From the NCBI RefSeq assembly GCF_011317445.1, contig NZ_JAAAPL010000002.1:372001-436000 (forward strand): a stretch of 64,000 nt of DNA, read 5' to 3'. Below are positions 9,572 to 17,924 of the stretch, in pieces. The position numbers and the translations under genes are program-made. Numbering within the stretch: position 1 is the first letter of the stretch; every line of letters begins with the position of its first letter. The notes under the pieces are model-generated. The model did no database searches. It was not told the origin of the DNA and saw only the letters and a program-made list of their open reading frames with translations. This DNA comes from Chelativorans multitrophicus. Lineage in GTDB: Bacteria > Pseudomonadota > Alphaproteobacteria > Rhizobiales > Rhizobiaceae.

Positions 9572-9586
9572 GCGCTATGATAGCGC
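9572..9586. promoter_or_regulatory. Palindrome upstream of phaC
   Basis: GCGCTAT and ATAGCGC are perfect inverted 7-mers around a single G, 25 bp upstream of the phaC start and 34 bp before the divergent lipoprotein gene. An operator is plausible but unproven; it could also form a small hairpin in the phaC leader. Confidence 0.35.
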
Positions 9587-9619
9587 TGATTCAAACCTTG
9601 TCCATGTTCACGGGAACAT

Positions 9620-9961
9620 ATGAAAATCATGGCCCGCATACGACATTTTTCCGCAGCAGGCCTTGCGGCTCCATGTCTCATATCCTTGCTGATTTCGGGC
9701 TGCGCCGGGACGGGTTCGCGATCGGTTACGGCATCCCCCACCCAACCTGACGGCTATCCCAATCTCAACATGCCGATGGAAGCCGCCGCACCACAGATCT
9801 CGGCGGAGGAAAAGACGCGAATGACCGAGGAGCTTTCGGGCAAGCGCCTGAGGCCGGAGAACAGCCAGGCATCGGCCGCCGAGACTGAAAGGCTGCGCCG
9901 TCTTGCCCTGGAGCGCCAGCAGGAGATGCTGAGCCAGATCGAGTCTCCCGCTGATCGGTGA
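9620..9961 (+). CDS. Small hypothetical lipoprotein
   Basis: This 113-residue protein has a type II signal peptide with lipobox 'LLISGC' near residue 28. A short Pro/Thr-rich region and a charged helical C-terminal half ('ERLRRLALERQQEMLSQI') follow. No enzyme motif is visible. It is divergent from phaC and 69 bp upstream of the aminotransferase gene. An ATG at 9629 is an alternative start. I infer an outer or inner membrane-anchored envelope protein of unknown role. Confidence 0.7.
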   Translation: MKIMARIRHFSAAGLAAPCLISLLISGCAGTGSRSVTASPTQPDGYPNLNMPMEAAAPQISAEEKTRMTEELSGKRLRPENSQASAAETERLRRLALERQQEMLSQIESPADR

Positions 9962-10030
9962 GTTCAAGAAGCTATCGACCGTTCTGGCGAACGGGTGTAT
10001 AGGGCGCAATCAGCAATCCGGAACATCGCC

Positions 10031-11248
10031 ATGGAAGAGTTTCACAAGGTCCGCCGGCTTCCGCCATATGTGTTCGAGCAGGTCAACAGGCTCAAGGCCT
10101 CAGCCCGCTCGCGCGGCGCCGATATTATCGATCTAGGCATGGGGAACCCGGACCTGCCGACGCCCAAGGCGATCGTGGACAAGCTCTGCGAGGTGGTGCG
10201 TGATCCGCGCACGCATCGATATTCGTCTTCGCGCGGCATTCCGGGCCTTCGGCGCGCTCAGGCTGCGTATTATGCCCGCCGCTTCGGCGTGAAGCTCAAT
10301 CCAGATACGCAGGTCGTCGCCACGCTCGGCTCCAAGGAGGGCTTCGCCAACATGGCCCAGGCGATCACCGCGCCGGGCGACGTGGTGCTTTGCCCCAATC
10401 CGACCTATCCGATCCACGCTTTCGGTTTCATCATGTCGGGTGGAGTGATCCGCTCGATTCCCGCGGAGCCGGACCATAATTTCATTCCGGTGCTGGAGCG
10501 GGCGGTACGGCATTCGATCCCCAAGCCACTGGCGCTCATCCTGAACTATCCGTCCAATCCGACGGCTTGCCTGGCCAGTCTTGATTTTTACAAGGATGTC
10601 GTGGCCTTCGCGCGCAAGCACGACATCATCATCCTTTCCGATCTCGCCTATGCCGAGATTTATTTCGATACCGAAGCGCCACCTTCTGTCTTGCAGGTGC
10701 CGGGGGCGATGGATGTGGCGGTCGAATTCACATCCATGTCGAAAACCTTCTCCATGCCAGGGTGGCGCATGGGCTTTGCGGTGGGCAACGAGCGGCTGAT
10801 CGCTGCGCTTTCCCGCGTGAAGTCCTATCTCGACTATGGCGCTTTCACCCCCATCCAGGTGGCTGCCACCGCCGCCCTTAATTCCGACGGCACGGAAATC
10901 GAGGAAGTTCGCTCCGTCTATCACCGCCGGCGTGACGTAATGGTGGATGCATTTGGCCGTGCCGGCTGGCAGGTGCCGCCGCCGCCAGCCACCATGTTTG
11001 CCTGGGCTCCAATACCGGAGCCGTTTCGCCAGCTTGGCTCGCTTGAGTTCTCCAAGCTCCTGGTCGAAAAGGCCGATGTGGCGGTCGCGCCTGGAATCGG
11101 CTTCGGCGAGCATGGCGACGATTACGTGCGCATTGCGCTTGTGGAGAACGAGCACCGTATCCGCCAGGCGGCGCGCAACATCAAGCGCTTCCTTGCCACG
11201 GCGGCGGAGCACCCCAGCAACGTCGTCCCGTTTGCGGCTACCCGCTAA
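10031..11248 (+). CDS. alaC: PLP-dependent aminotransferase class I/II (AlaC-like)
   Basis: A fold-type I aminotransferase of about 405 residues. It has 'IIDLGMGNPDLPTP' at the N-terminus, substrate region 'LNYPSNPTA', the PLP lysine in 'TSMSKTFSMPGWRMGF' and an Arg near the C-terminus ('YVRIALVEN'). The sequence is closest in pattern to the AlaC/LL-diaminopimelate aminotransferase-like group that makes alanine from pyruvate in rhizobia. The ATG at 10031 is preferred because family members begin shortly before 'RLPPYVF'; a GTG at 9995 would add 12 residues. Homoserine dehydrogenase follows 40 bp later, so the two are likely co-transcribed. Confidence 0.88.
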   Translation: MEEFHKVRRLPPYVFEQVNRLKASARSRGADIIDLGMGNPDLPTPKAIVDKLCEVVRDPRTHRYSSSRGIPGLRRAQAAYYARRFGVKLNPDTQVVATLGSKEGFANMAQAITAPGDVVLCPNPTYPIHAFGFIMSGGVIRSIPAEPDHNFIPVLERAVRHSIPKPLALILNYPSNPTACLASLDFYKDVVAFARKHDIIILSDLAYAEIYFDTEAPPSVLQVPGAMDVAVEFTSMSKTFSMPGWRMGFAVGNERLIAALSRVKSYLDYGAFTPIQVAATAALNSDGTEIEEVRSVYHRRRDVMVDAFGRAGWQVPPPPATMFAWAPIPEPFRQLGSLEFSKLLVEKADVAVAPGIGFGEHGDDYVRIALVENEHRIRQAARNIKRFLATAAEHPSNVVPFAATR

Positions 11249-11288
11249 GCGGCTGCAAAATCATAATAGTTGAAGGAAGGCATTAAAC

Positions 11289-12599
11289 ATGGCCGACGCC
11301 TTGCGCATAGGAATTGCGGGTCTTGGTACCGTTGGCGCGAGCGTTGTCCGCATGCTGGGCGCCAAGGGGGCGGAGCTGACGCGGCAATGCGGCCGCGAGA
11401 TAGCGCCCGTGGCCGTATCCGCGCGTGATCGCTCGCGCGATCGCGGCATTGATCTCGGCAATGCGCAATGGTTCGATGATCCGGTCGAGCTGGCGCGTTC
11501 CGCCGAAATCGATGTCTATGTCGAACTGATCGGCGGCGAGGATGGTGCCGCTTTTGATTCCGTGCGCGCCGCGCTGGAGGCGGGCCGTCATGTGGTGACC
11601 GCCAACAAGGCCCTGCTTTCCAAGCATGGGGTCGATCTTGCGGCCATTGCGGAAGCAAACGGCGTGCTTCTCAATTACGAAGCCGCTGTTGCGGGAGGGA
11701 TTCCCGTCATCAAAACAATGCGCGAGGCGCTGGCGGGAAATCATGTGAGCCGGGTTTTCGGCATCCTCAACGGCACCTGCAACTACATCCTTACGCGTAT
11801 GGAGGCGGAGGGGCTCTCATTCGAGCAGTGTTTGAGCGAAGCCCAGCGGCTCGGCTATGCGGAGGCCGATCCCACCTTCGATATCGAAGGGCACGACACC
11901 GCGCATAAGCTCTCAATTCTGACCAGCATTGCCTTTGGCTGCCGCATTTCGGCGGATGATATCTATCTGGAAGGCATCTCGAACATCACGCAGGCGGATA
12001 TCCGGGCGGCCGGCGAGCTTGGATACCGCATCAAGCTTCTCGGCGTTGCGCAGAAGACAGAAAGCGGGATCGAGCAGCGTGTGCACCCGACCATGGTGCC
12101 CACCAGCTCCGTTATCGCCCAGGTTCACGGTGTCACGAATGCGGTCGCCATAGAGACGGACATGCTCGGAGAACTGCTTCTCTCCGGCCCTGGCGCCGGC
12201 GGCGATGCCACGGCCTCGGCCGTTATCGGCGACCTGGCGGATATTGCAAAAAGCCGGCCGGGGTTCCAGCACGGTCCGGTATTCGGGCGGCCAGCAAAGG
12301 AACTTGCCCCCTACAAGCGCGCCGCCATGCGCTCACACGCGGGCGGATACTTCATCCGCTTATCCGTGCACGACCGCATCGGCGTCTTTGCCGCGATTGC
12401 CAAGCGTATGGCGGACAACGAGATTTCGCTTGAGTCGATCGTCCAGCATGGCGATGTCACTCACGCCGACCAGAAGACGGTGATCCTCGTCACCCATGAG
12501 ACGACGGAGGCGGCGGTCCGCAGGGCCGTGGAGTGCGTCACCGAGGACGGGCATTTGCTCGACCTGCCGCAGGTGATCCGGATCGAACGAGCGGCCTAG
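11289..12599 (+). CDS. hom: Homoserine dehydrogenase
   Basis: It reduces aspartate semialdehyde to homoserine, the branch point to threonine and methionine. The 436-residue protein has an N-terminal NAD(P) motif 'IAGLGTVGASVV', the conserved 'TANKALLSKHG', a catalytic region with 'GILNGTCNYILTRME' and 'AEADPTFDIEGHDTAHKL', and a C-terminal ACT domain ('FIRLSVHDRIGVFAAIAKRM') for feedback control. It follows the aminotransferase by 40 bp. Confidence 0.97.
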   Translation: MADALRIGIAGLGTVGASVVRMLGAKGAELTRQCGREIAPVAVSARDRSRDRGIDLGNAQWFDDPVELARSAEIDVYVELIGGEDGAAFDSVRAALEAGRHVVTANKALLSKHGVDLAAIAEANGVLLNYEAAVAGGIPVIKTMREALAGNHVSRVFGILNGTCNYILTRMEAEGLSFEQCLSEAQRLGYAEADPTFDIEGHDTAHKLSILTSIAFGCRISADDIYLEGISNITQADIRAAGELGYRIKLLGVAQKTESGIEQRVHPTMVPTSSVIAQVHGVTNAVAIETDMLGELLLSGPGAGGDATASAVIGDLADIAKSRPGFQHGPVFGRPAKELAPYKRAAMRSHAGGYFIRLSVHDRIGVFAAIAKRMADNEISLESIVQHGDVTHADQKTVILVTHETTEAAVRRAVECVTEDGHLLDLPQVIRIERAA

Positions 12600-12650
12600 A
12601 CTTTTTTCTTCACTGCCAGCTGCCCGGACCGCAGGCGGTTCAGAGTCGGT

Positions 12651-12692
12651 CAGGCATGATTCTCGGGCTTTTACCCCGAGGGTCCATGCCTG
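12651..12692. other. Long two-tier hairpin between hom and marR
   Basis: CAGGCATG pairs with CATGCCTG and, inside it, CTCGGG pairs with CCCGAG around a CTTTTAC loop. It lies about 50 bp after hom and has no U-run after it, so a classic terminator is doubtful. It may slow transcription or be a processed RNA end. Confidence 0.45.
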
Positions 12693-12797
12693 TGCCTTGT
12701 CGTGGCTGGCGCCAAATTTCCAATTGCACCTCGCACGGCCACGCAGAATTGCACCGTCCATAGAAAGTTTATTGCAGCGCACCTAGATGCGCTTGTT

Positions 12798-12815
12798 TTA
12801 TAAGCATGCTCATAA
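12798..12815. promoter_or_regulatory. Candidate MarR operator
   Basis: TTATAAGCATGCTCATAA is an 18-bp inverted repeat with 16 of 18 symmetric positions and a perfect AGCATGCT core. It ends 3 bp before the first possible start of the marR gene. MarR proteins bind palindromes of this size at their own promoters, so autoregulation of marR-emrAB is likely. It also suggests that the ATG at 12828 may be the true start. Confidence 0.6.
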
Positions 12816-12818
12816 TAT

Positions 12819-13328
12819 ATGCCACTTATGAACTCGACAGGCTCTCAAAACACACAGCAAATCGAGCGGCTCACTTTCCTGCTCCACAACATTCCGCGGC
12901 TCATGCGCAAGCGCTTCGAGGGCCGCGACAATGAGCACGGACTTTCAGCTGCCCAGTGGCGGCTTTTGGCCTGGACGATGAAGGAGGACGGCGCGACGCA
13001 GGCAAGGCTTGCCGAGCTTCTGGAGATCGAGCCGATCAGCGTTTCCCGCCTGATCGACCGGATGGAGGAGGGCGGCTGGGTCGAGCGGCGCCAGGGTTTG
13101 GAAGATCGGCGTATTCGAATGGTTTTCGCCACGCCCAAGGCGCGGGAGGCCCACAAGGGAATAAAGAAGCTTGTTCAGCAGGTTTTCGAGGAGGCGCTGA
13201 CGGGTCTCGACGAGGAGGCGCGCGCCGCACTGGTCAGCGCTCTCGAGACAATTGCCGAAAATCTCTCCGACAGCGAGCCGATATGCGGCTCGGTGCAAAA
13301 GGCTGCAGAAGAGGTCGTATCGAAATGA
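12819..13328 (+). CDS. MarR family transcriptional regulator
   Basis: This winged-helix repressor of about 169 residues has the central MarR domain 'LSAAQWRLLAWTMKEDGATQ', recognition helix region 'LLEIEPISVSRLIDRMEEGG' and wing 'WVERRQGLEDRRIRMVF'. Its stop overlaps the next start as ATGA, so it is translationally coupled to emrA. The promoter-proximal palindrome (12798-12815) points to autorepression relieved by a drug or phenolic ligand. ATGs at 12819 and 12828 are both possible; neither has a clear Shine-Dalgarno site. Confidence 0.9.
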   Translation: MPLMNSTGSQNTQQIERLTFLLHNIPRLMRKRFEGRDNEHGLSAAQWRLLAWTMKEDGATQARLAELLEIEPISVSRLIDRMEEGGWVERRQGLEDRRIRMVFATPKAREAHKGIKKLVQQVFEEALTGLDEEARAALVSALETIAENLSDSEPICGSVQKAAEEVVSK

Positions 13329-14476
13329 ACGCTATATCCAACCCAGAGGCAAAGGCGGAGCCGGTCGAGGTCGAGCAGCAGAAGGCAGGACCGGTGGCTT
13401 TGCCGCAACCTGCCGATCTCAAGCCGAAGAAGAAAAAGAACCGCCTGCGGATGGTGCTGATGCTCGCGGCACCGCTTGCGCTTGCCGTTGCGGGAACATG
13501 GTGGTGGGTGACCAGCGGGCGATATCAGGAGACGGACGACGCCTATCTGCAGCAGCCCAAGCTTTCGATCGCCTCCCAGATCGCGGGCCGCGTGGTGGAA
13601 TCCAATGTCGCGAACAGCATGCACGTGGAAGCCGGCGCGGTGCTTTTCAAGGTAGACCCGGAGCCCTACCGAATCGCGCTTGCGCAGGCGGAAGCTGCTC
13701 TTGAGGGAGCGCGCCTGCAGGTAGAGCAACTGCGCGCCTCATACAGCCAGGCCGAGGCTCAGGCGCGTGATGCAGACAGCGAAGTCGCCTATCTTGAGAC
13801 GCAGCTTAAGCGCCAGCAGGATCTTTCGGGGAAGGGTGTGGCGTCCCAGTCATCGCTGGATCAGGCAGAGCGCAACCTGCAGAAGGCGAGGGAGAGCCTA
13901 AGCGCTACGCGGCAAGCTGTTGCGAGCGCCCTGGCCGCACTTGGCGGCAATCCGAAAATCGAGACGGACAAGCATCCGACGGTGCTTTCGGCTCTGGCAG
14001 CCCGTGACAAGGCCGCTTATGAGCTGGCTCAGACGACCGTGAGGGCTCCAGCCGATGGCATCATCGCCCAGGCGTCGGATTTCCGCAATGGCCAGTTCGT
14101 CAGCACAGGCACGCCTCTGTTCTCCCTGGTGGAGACCAGAAGCTCCTGGGTCGAGGCCAATTTCAAGGAGACGCAGCTTACCCACATGAAGCCGGGCCAA
14201 AAGGCCGAGATCGTCTTCGATACGTATCCGGACCGGCCGCTGGAAGCCACCGTCGAGGATATCAGCGCGGGAACGGGGGCGGAGTTCTCCCTGCTGCCTG
14301 CCCAGAACGCTACCGGCAATTGGGTAAAGGTGACGCAACGCATTCCCGTTCGCCTCAAGCTTCAGATCGAAGAGCCTGAACTTCTGCTGCGCACCGGCAT
14401 GAGCGCCACCGTGACCGTCGATACCGGGGTTTCACACGGCTTTCCGGGCCTGACTACGGCGCACGCGACCGAATAG
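13325..14476 (+). CDS. emrA: HlyD/EmrA family membrane fusion protein
   Basis: This 383-residue periplasmic adaptor bridges an EmrB-type transporter to an outer-membrane channel. It shows a basic cytoplasmic N-terminus ('KPKKKKNRLRM'), one membrane helix ('LMLAAPLALAVAGTWWW'), the biotinyl-lipoyl half motifs ('IASQIAGRVVESNV' and 'VRAPADGIIAQ'), a long Ala/Gln/Glu coiled coil between them, and the beta-barrel 'VEANFKETQLTHMKPGQ'. The ATG at 13325 overlaps the marR stop; the open frame extends further upstream but that part only shadows marR. Confidence 0.93.
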   Translation: MNAISNPEAKAEPVEVEQQKAGPVALPQPADLKPKKKKNRLRMVLMLAAPLALAVAGTWWWVTSGRYQETDDAYLQQPKLSIASQIAGRVVESNVANSMHVEAGAVLFKVDPEPYRIALAQAEAALEGARLQVEQLRASYSQAEAQARDADSEVAYLETQLKRQQDLSGKGVASQSSLDQAERNLQKARESLSATRQAVASALAALGGNPKIETDKHPTVLSALAARDKAAYELAQTTVRAPADGIIAQASDFRNGQFVSTGTPLFSLVETRSSWVEANFKETQLTHMKPGQKAEIVFDTYPDRPLEATVEDISAGTGAEFSLLPAQNATGNWVKVTQRIPVRLKLQIEEPELLLRTGMSATVTVDTGVSHGFPGLTTAHATE

Positions 14477-14506
14477 GACCGCTTCACACGAGATTGGAAC
14501 ATCACA

Positions 14507-16048
14507 ATGGCTGAAGCTGCCTCAGCTGCGCACGAGGCTGTCCCGCATCGTGGGCTGATCACCGTCGCGATCATGCTCGGCACCATCATGCAGGTGCTGG
14601 ATACGACGATCGCCAATGTGGCGCTGCCGTCGATGACGGGCGATCTTGGTGCTTCGCCGGACACGATCACGTGGGTGCTCACATCCTATATCGTGGCCGC
14701 CGCCATCATGACGCCGGTCACGGGATGGATTTCCGATCGCATCGGCCGCCGTGAGTTCTTCCTGGTCTCGATTGCCGGTTTCACCATTTTCTCAATGTTT
14801 TGCGGCGTTGCCTGGAACCTGGAGGTGATGGTTCTCTTCCGGCTTTTGCAAGGGGTGTTCGGCGCCGCGATCGTGCCCCTTGCACAAACCTTTCTCCTCG
14901 ATATCAACCCCAAGGAGAACCACGGACAGGCAATGGCCGTTTTCGGCGCGGGCATTATGGTGGGCCCCATCATCGGTCCTACGCTGGGCGGCTGGTTAAC
15001 CGAGACGCTTAACTGGCGCTGGGTGTTCTTCATCAATCTGCCGGTCGGCATTCTCTGCCTGCTGGGCGCTGCGGCTTACCTTCCACGCGCGGCCCGCCGC
15101 CTGCGGGGGTTCGATTTCTTCGGGTTCGCCATGCTATCGCTCGGCGTCGGCGCGCTGCAGCTCATGCTTGATCGCGGCGGCGAGGTCGATTGGTTCGCCT
15201 CGCCCGAGATCTGGATAGAACTGGGGCTGTCGATCACCGGCTTCTGGCTCTTTGCCGTTCACACGCTGACGGGCGAGAATACGTTCATCGACCGCCACAT
15301 CTTCCGCGACCGCAATCTCGTGACGGGGCTCGTGTTCATCTTCGTGGTGGGCATCATCCTGCTCGCGAGCCTTGCGCTTTTGCCGCCCATGCTCTCGCGC
15401 ATCTTCGGCTACACGACGATGCTTACGGGGCTTATCATGGCGCCGCGCGGCATTGGCACGATGATTTCGATGATCATGGTCGGCCGGCTGGTGCGGGTAA
15501 TCGACGCGCGAATCCTGGTGGCTGCGGGCCTGTCGCTGACGGCCTGGTCGCTCTACCTCATGACCGGCTTCTCGCCGCAGATGGATGGACGCCTGATCAT
15601 CGAATCCGGCATCATCCAGGGCATTGGGCTCGGGCTTGTTTTCGTGCCGCTATCGACGATCACATTCGCCACCCTCGACCCGAAATACCGTACCGATGGC
15701 GCCAGCCTTTTCAGCCTGACCCGCAATATCGGCTCCAGCATCGGCATCTCGGTCGTCACGGTGCTGCTTGCGAACAGCACACAGCTCAACCATGCGGAGC
15801 TTGCCACGCACATTACGCCTTACAACGCGAACCTATGGACGGTTATGCCAGGCGCAGCCCAGGGCGATCCGACCTCGCTGTCGATTGTCGACCAGCTTGT
15901 AACCCAGCAGGCGCTGATGATCTCCTATATCAACGATTTCAAGTTCATGATGATCATAACGCTCTGCGCCATCCCTCTGGTTCTTCTACTCCGGGTGCCG
16001 AAGCGCAAAAGCGGCAGCGGAGAGGCGGCGGTGGCGGCGATGGAATGA
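14507..16048 (+). CDS. emrB: DHA2-family MFS drug efflux transporter (EmrB/QacA)
   Basis: This 513-residue, about 14-helix major facilitator shows the early helix signature 'MQVLDTTIANVALPSM' (the DHA2 motif D1 region), motif A 'WISDRIGRREFF' and motif C-like 'GIMVGPIIGPTLGGWL'. It exports hydrophobic drugs with proton antiport, working with the EmrA adaptor 30 bp upstream. The operon ends at the strong hairpin at 16072-16098. Confidence 0.95.
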   Translation: MAEAASAAHEAVPHRGLITVAIMLGTIMQVLDTTIANVALPSMTGDLGASPDTITWVLTSYIVAAAIMTPVTGWISDRIGRREFFLVSIAGFTIFSMFCGVAWNLEVMVLFRLLQGVFGAAIVPLAQTFLLDINPKENHGQAMAVFGAGIMVGPIIGPTLGGWLTETLNWRWVFFINLPVGILCLLGAAAYLPRAARRLRGFDFFGFAMLSLGVGALQLMLDRGGEVDWFASPEIWIELGLSITGFWLFAVHTLTGENTFIDRHIFRDRNLVTGLVFIFVVGIILLASLALLPPMLSRIFGYTTMLTGLIMAPRGIGTMISMIMVGRLVRVIDARILVAAGLSLTAWSLYLMTGFSPQMDGRLIIESGIIQGIGLGLVFVPLSTITFATLDPKYRTDGASLFSLTRNIGSSIGISVVTVLLANSTQLNHAELATHITPYNANLWTVMPGAAQGDPTSLSIVDQLVTQQALMISYINDFKFMMIITLCAIPLVLLLRVPKRKSGSGEAAVAAME

Positions 16049-16071
16049 GTGGCTGCAAAGCTGAACATGAA

Positions 16072-16098
16072 AAAAGGCCGGTCCAGGACCGGCCTTTT
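16072..16098. terminator. Bidirectional rho-independent terminator, emrB/rplI
   Basis: A 13-bp perfect stem (AAAAGGCCGGTCC with GGACCGGCCTTTT) has A and T runs at both ends, so it can stop both the rightward emrAB transcript and the leftward rpsF-rpsR-rplI transcript. Confidence 0.88.
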
Positions 16099-16121
16099 GG
16101 ATTCATAAGAGACCTGAATGA

Positions 16122-16712
16122 TCAGGCGTTCTCTTCGCCTTCTTCCTGCTCGATCTCCGCTTCAGGATCGAAGAAGGCTTCCGGACGGGCGCTCTCGTTG
16201 ATCTCCTCGCCGTAAATCGCTTCCGCGGAATCGAGCGTCTCACCGCGCGCCTGGCGTTCGGCCTCGTCGGCCGAGCGGGCGATATTCAACGTCACGGTCG
16301 CGACCACTTCGGGATGCAGCGCGATGGCCACATTCGTCAGGCCGATGGTCTTGATGGGCTGATTGATATCCACCTGGTTGCGGCCGATCTTGAAGCCTTC
16401 GGAAGCAACCACGTCGGCAATATCGCGGGCCGAAACGGAGCCGTAGAGCTGGCCGGTCTCGGCGGCGGAGCGGATGACCACGAAGCTCTTGCCGTCGAGC
16501 TTCTCAGCCACGGCCTGGGCTTCGCTCTTGCGCTCAAGATTGCGCGCCTCAAGCTCGACACGCTGCGATTCGAACTTCTTGCGATTGGCATCGTTGGCGC
16601 GCAGCGCCTTGCCCTGCCGCAGCAGGAAATTGCGGGCGAACCCGTCTTTCACGCGCACGACATCGCCCATCTGGCCAAGGCGCGGAATGCGTTCCAGAAG
16701 AATGACTTCCAT
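16122..16712 (-). CDS. rplI: 50S ribosomal protein L9
   Basis: 196 residues beginning '[19 protein letters not shown]', with the N-terminal 23S-binding domain, the long connecting helix, and C-terminal domain ('[16 protein letters not shown]'). An acidic tail of about 45 residues extends past the E. coli length, which is usual in alphaproteobacteria. The frame continues upstream, but the conserved Met at 16712 is the start. It is last in the leftward rpsF-rpsR-rplI block and 192 bp from rpsR. Confidence 0.97.
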   Translation of the reverse strand: MEVILLERIPRLGQMGDVVRVKDGFARNFLLRQGKALRANDANRKKFESQRVELEARNLERKSEAQAVAEKLDGKSFVVIRSAAETGQLYGSVSARDIADVVASEGFKIGRNQVDINQPIKTIGLTNVAIALHPEVVATVTLNIARSADEAERQARGETLDSAEAIYGEEINESARPEAFFDPEAEIEQEEGEENA

Positions 16713-16873
16713 TATCCGTTTCCTTCTCATCGCCCTCGGAGGGCTTGAAAAAGGCAGGCCAGGAAACGGCGCCACAGGGCTGGTTCGCTGTCCTGCCGGG
16801 TTGGCAGTTAGAGGCCGGTCGCCTCAACTCGGGTCTAAAGCTTGCCTCTTCCGCCCCCGAAGCGGAGAGGGGA

Positions 16874-16896
16874 GCGGGCGCTCAAAAAGCGCCCGC
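16874..16896 (-). terminator. GC-rich hairpin downstream of rpsR
   Basis: GCGGGCGCT and AGCGCCCGC form a 9-bp stem around a CAAAA loop (TTTTG on the transcript), eight bases after the rpsR stop. No U-run follows, so it may be a partial terminator or a 3'-end stabiliser that sets S6/S18 against L9 expression. Confidence 0.5.
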
Positions 16897-16904
16897 AGCC
16901 GGAA

Positions 16905-17153
16905 TTACTTCACCACGTAAGGCAGAAGGCCGAGGAAGCGGGCGCGCTTGATGGCGCGCGCGAGCTCGCGCTGCTTCTTCTGGCTCACCGCCGTGATGCG
17001 GGACGGCACGATCTTGCCGCGCTCGGAAATGTAGCGCTGCAGGAGCTTCACGTCCTTGTAGTCGATCTTCGGCGCGTTGGCCCCGGAGAACGGGCAGGTT
17101 TTGCGGCGACGGTGGAAAGGACGCCGCGTGGGGATCTGGTTAATATCGACCAT
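16905..17153 (-). CDS. rpsR: 30S ribosomal protein S18
   Basis: 82 residues with the full S18 signature ('[12 protein letters not shown]', '[19 protein letters not shown]', '[20 protein letters not shown]'). It binds S6 in the platform of the small subunit. Its start overlaps the rpsF stop by one base. Confidence 0.98.
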   Translation of the reverse strand: MVDINQIPTRRPFHRRRKTCPFSGANAPKIDYKDVKLLQRYISERGKIVPSRITAVSQKKQRELARAIKRARFLGLLPYVVK

Positions 17154-17599
17154 TATTCGTCTCCCTCATCCTCGCGCGAGCGGCGCGGGCGGTCATCCTC
17201 ACGCGGGCGGCGCGGCCCGCGATCGTCGAAATCGCGGCGCGGGCCCCGATCACCACGATCTCCGCGCTCGCGGTCGTCGCGGCGCTGCAGCATGGCCGAG
17301 GGGCCTTCCTCATGCGCCTCGACACGGATGGTCATGAAGCGCAGGATGTCTTCCGAAATGCCCATCTGGCGCTCCATCTCCTTCACGGCTTCCGCCGGTG
17401 CGTCGAGATCCATGAGCGTAAAATAGGCCTTGCGGTTCTTCTTGATGCGGTATGCGAGGGACTTAACACCCCAGTTCTCGATCCGGCCGACCTTGCCGCC
17501 GCCGCTCTCGATCACACCCTTGTACTGTTCCACAAGGGCGTCGACCTGCTGCGCGGAGAGATCCTGCCGGGCAAGAAATACATGTTCGTAGAGAGCCAT
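17153..17599 (-). CDS. rpsF: 30S ribosomal protein S6
   Basis: 148 residues: the S6 ferredoxin-like fold (about 1-100, '[20 protein letters not shown]', '[19 protein letters not shown]') and an Arg/Asp/Gly-rich disordered tail of about 45 residues ('[17 protein letters not shown]') typical of alphaproteobacteria. It is the first gene of the ribosomal block, behind an AGGAG site. The 5' untranslated region is about 200 nt if the promoter at 17809-17836 is right, long enough for an S6:S18-type autoregulatory leader, which I could not fold by eye. Confidence 0.97.
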   Translation of the reverse strand: MALYEHVFLARQDLSAQQVDALVEQYKGVIESGGGKVGRIENWGVKSLAYRIKKNRKAYFTLMDLDAPAEAVKEMERQMGISEDILRFMTIRVEAHEEGPSAMLQRRDDRERGDRGDRGPRRDFDDRGPRRPREDDRPRRSREDEGDE

Positions 17600-17924
17600 T
17601 CTCTTGCCTTTCTCCTTCTTTTTCTGCCCGTTCCAGCGGCTAAAGCCTCAGCGACTTCTCTGTTCCGGGACGAAGCCCGGCCGAAGAAAGGCGCATTCAA
17701 GACGGTCGAGAGCGGAGACACGGGAGGCGGAAGCCTTCTTGCTTCGCAGCGGGCGAATAATCGCCCGGCCCTCCGTTCAGCCCCCGGCTGGGACCGGCAG
17801 ATCGCGCGCTTATACAGGGTTTTGCCGGCGATGCAAGCTTGGCCTACTGCTTTTGGCCGCTACTCCTGCAGCACAGACTGACGTATCTATATCGCCATGG
17901 TGAGTTCTTAGGTGGAGTTTTGCT
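17600..17924. other. Divergent intergenic region, rpsF / methyltransferase
   Basis: About 325 bp. It holds the likely rpsF promoter (17809-17836, leftward) and the Shine-Dalgarno site of the methyltransferase (GGTGGAG near 17911). The rest is GC-rich leader without a convincing ORF. Confidence 0.5.
17809..17836 (-). promoter_or_regulatory. Candidate sigma-70 promoter for rpsF-rpsR-rplI
   Basis: On the minus strand TTGCAT (-35), a 16-bp spacer and TATAAG (-10) point leftward about 210 bp before the rpsF start. Confidence 0.5.

Noticed and set aside
12956-13324. N-terminal extension of emrA through marR
   Set aside because: The extension is a frame-shifted reading of marR, and the HlyD-family N-terminus begins at the ATGA overlap (13325).
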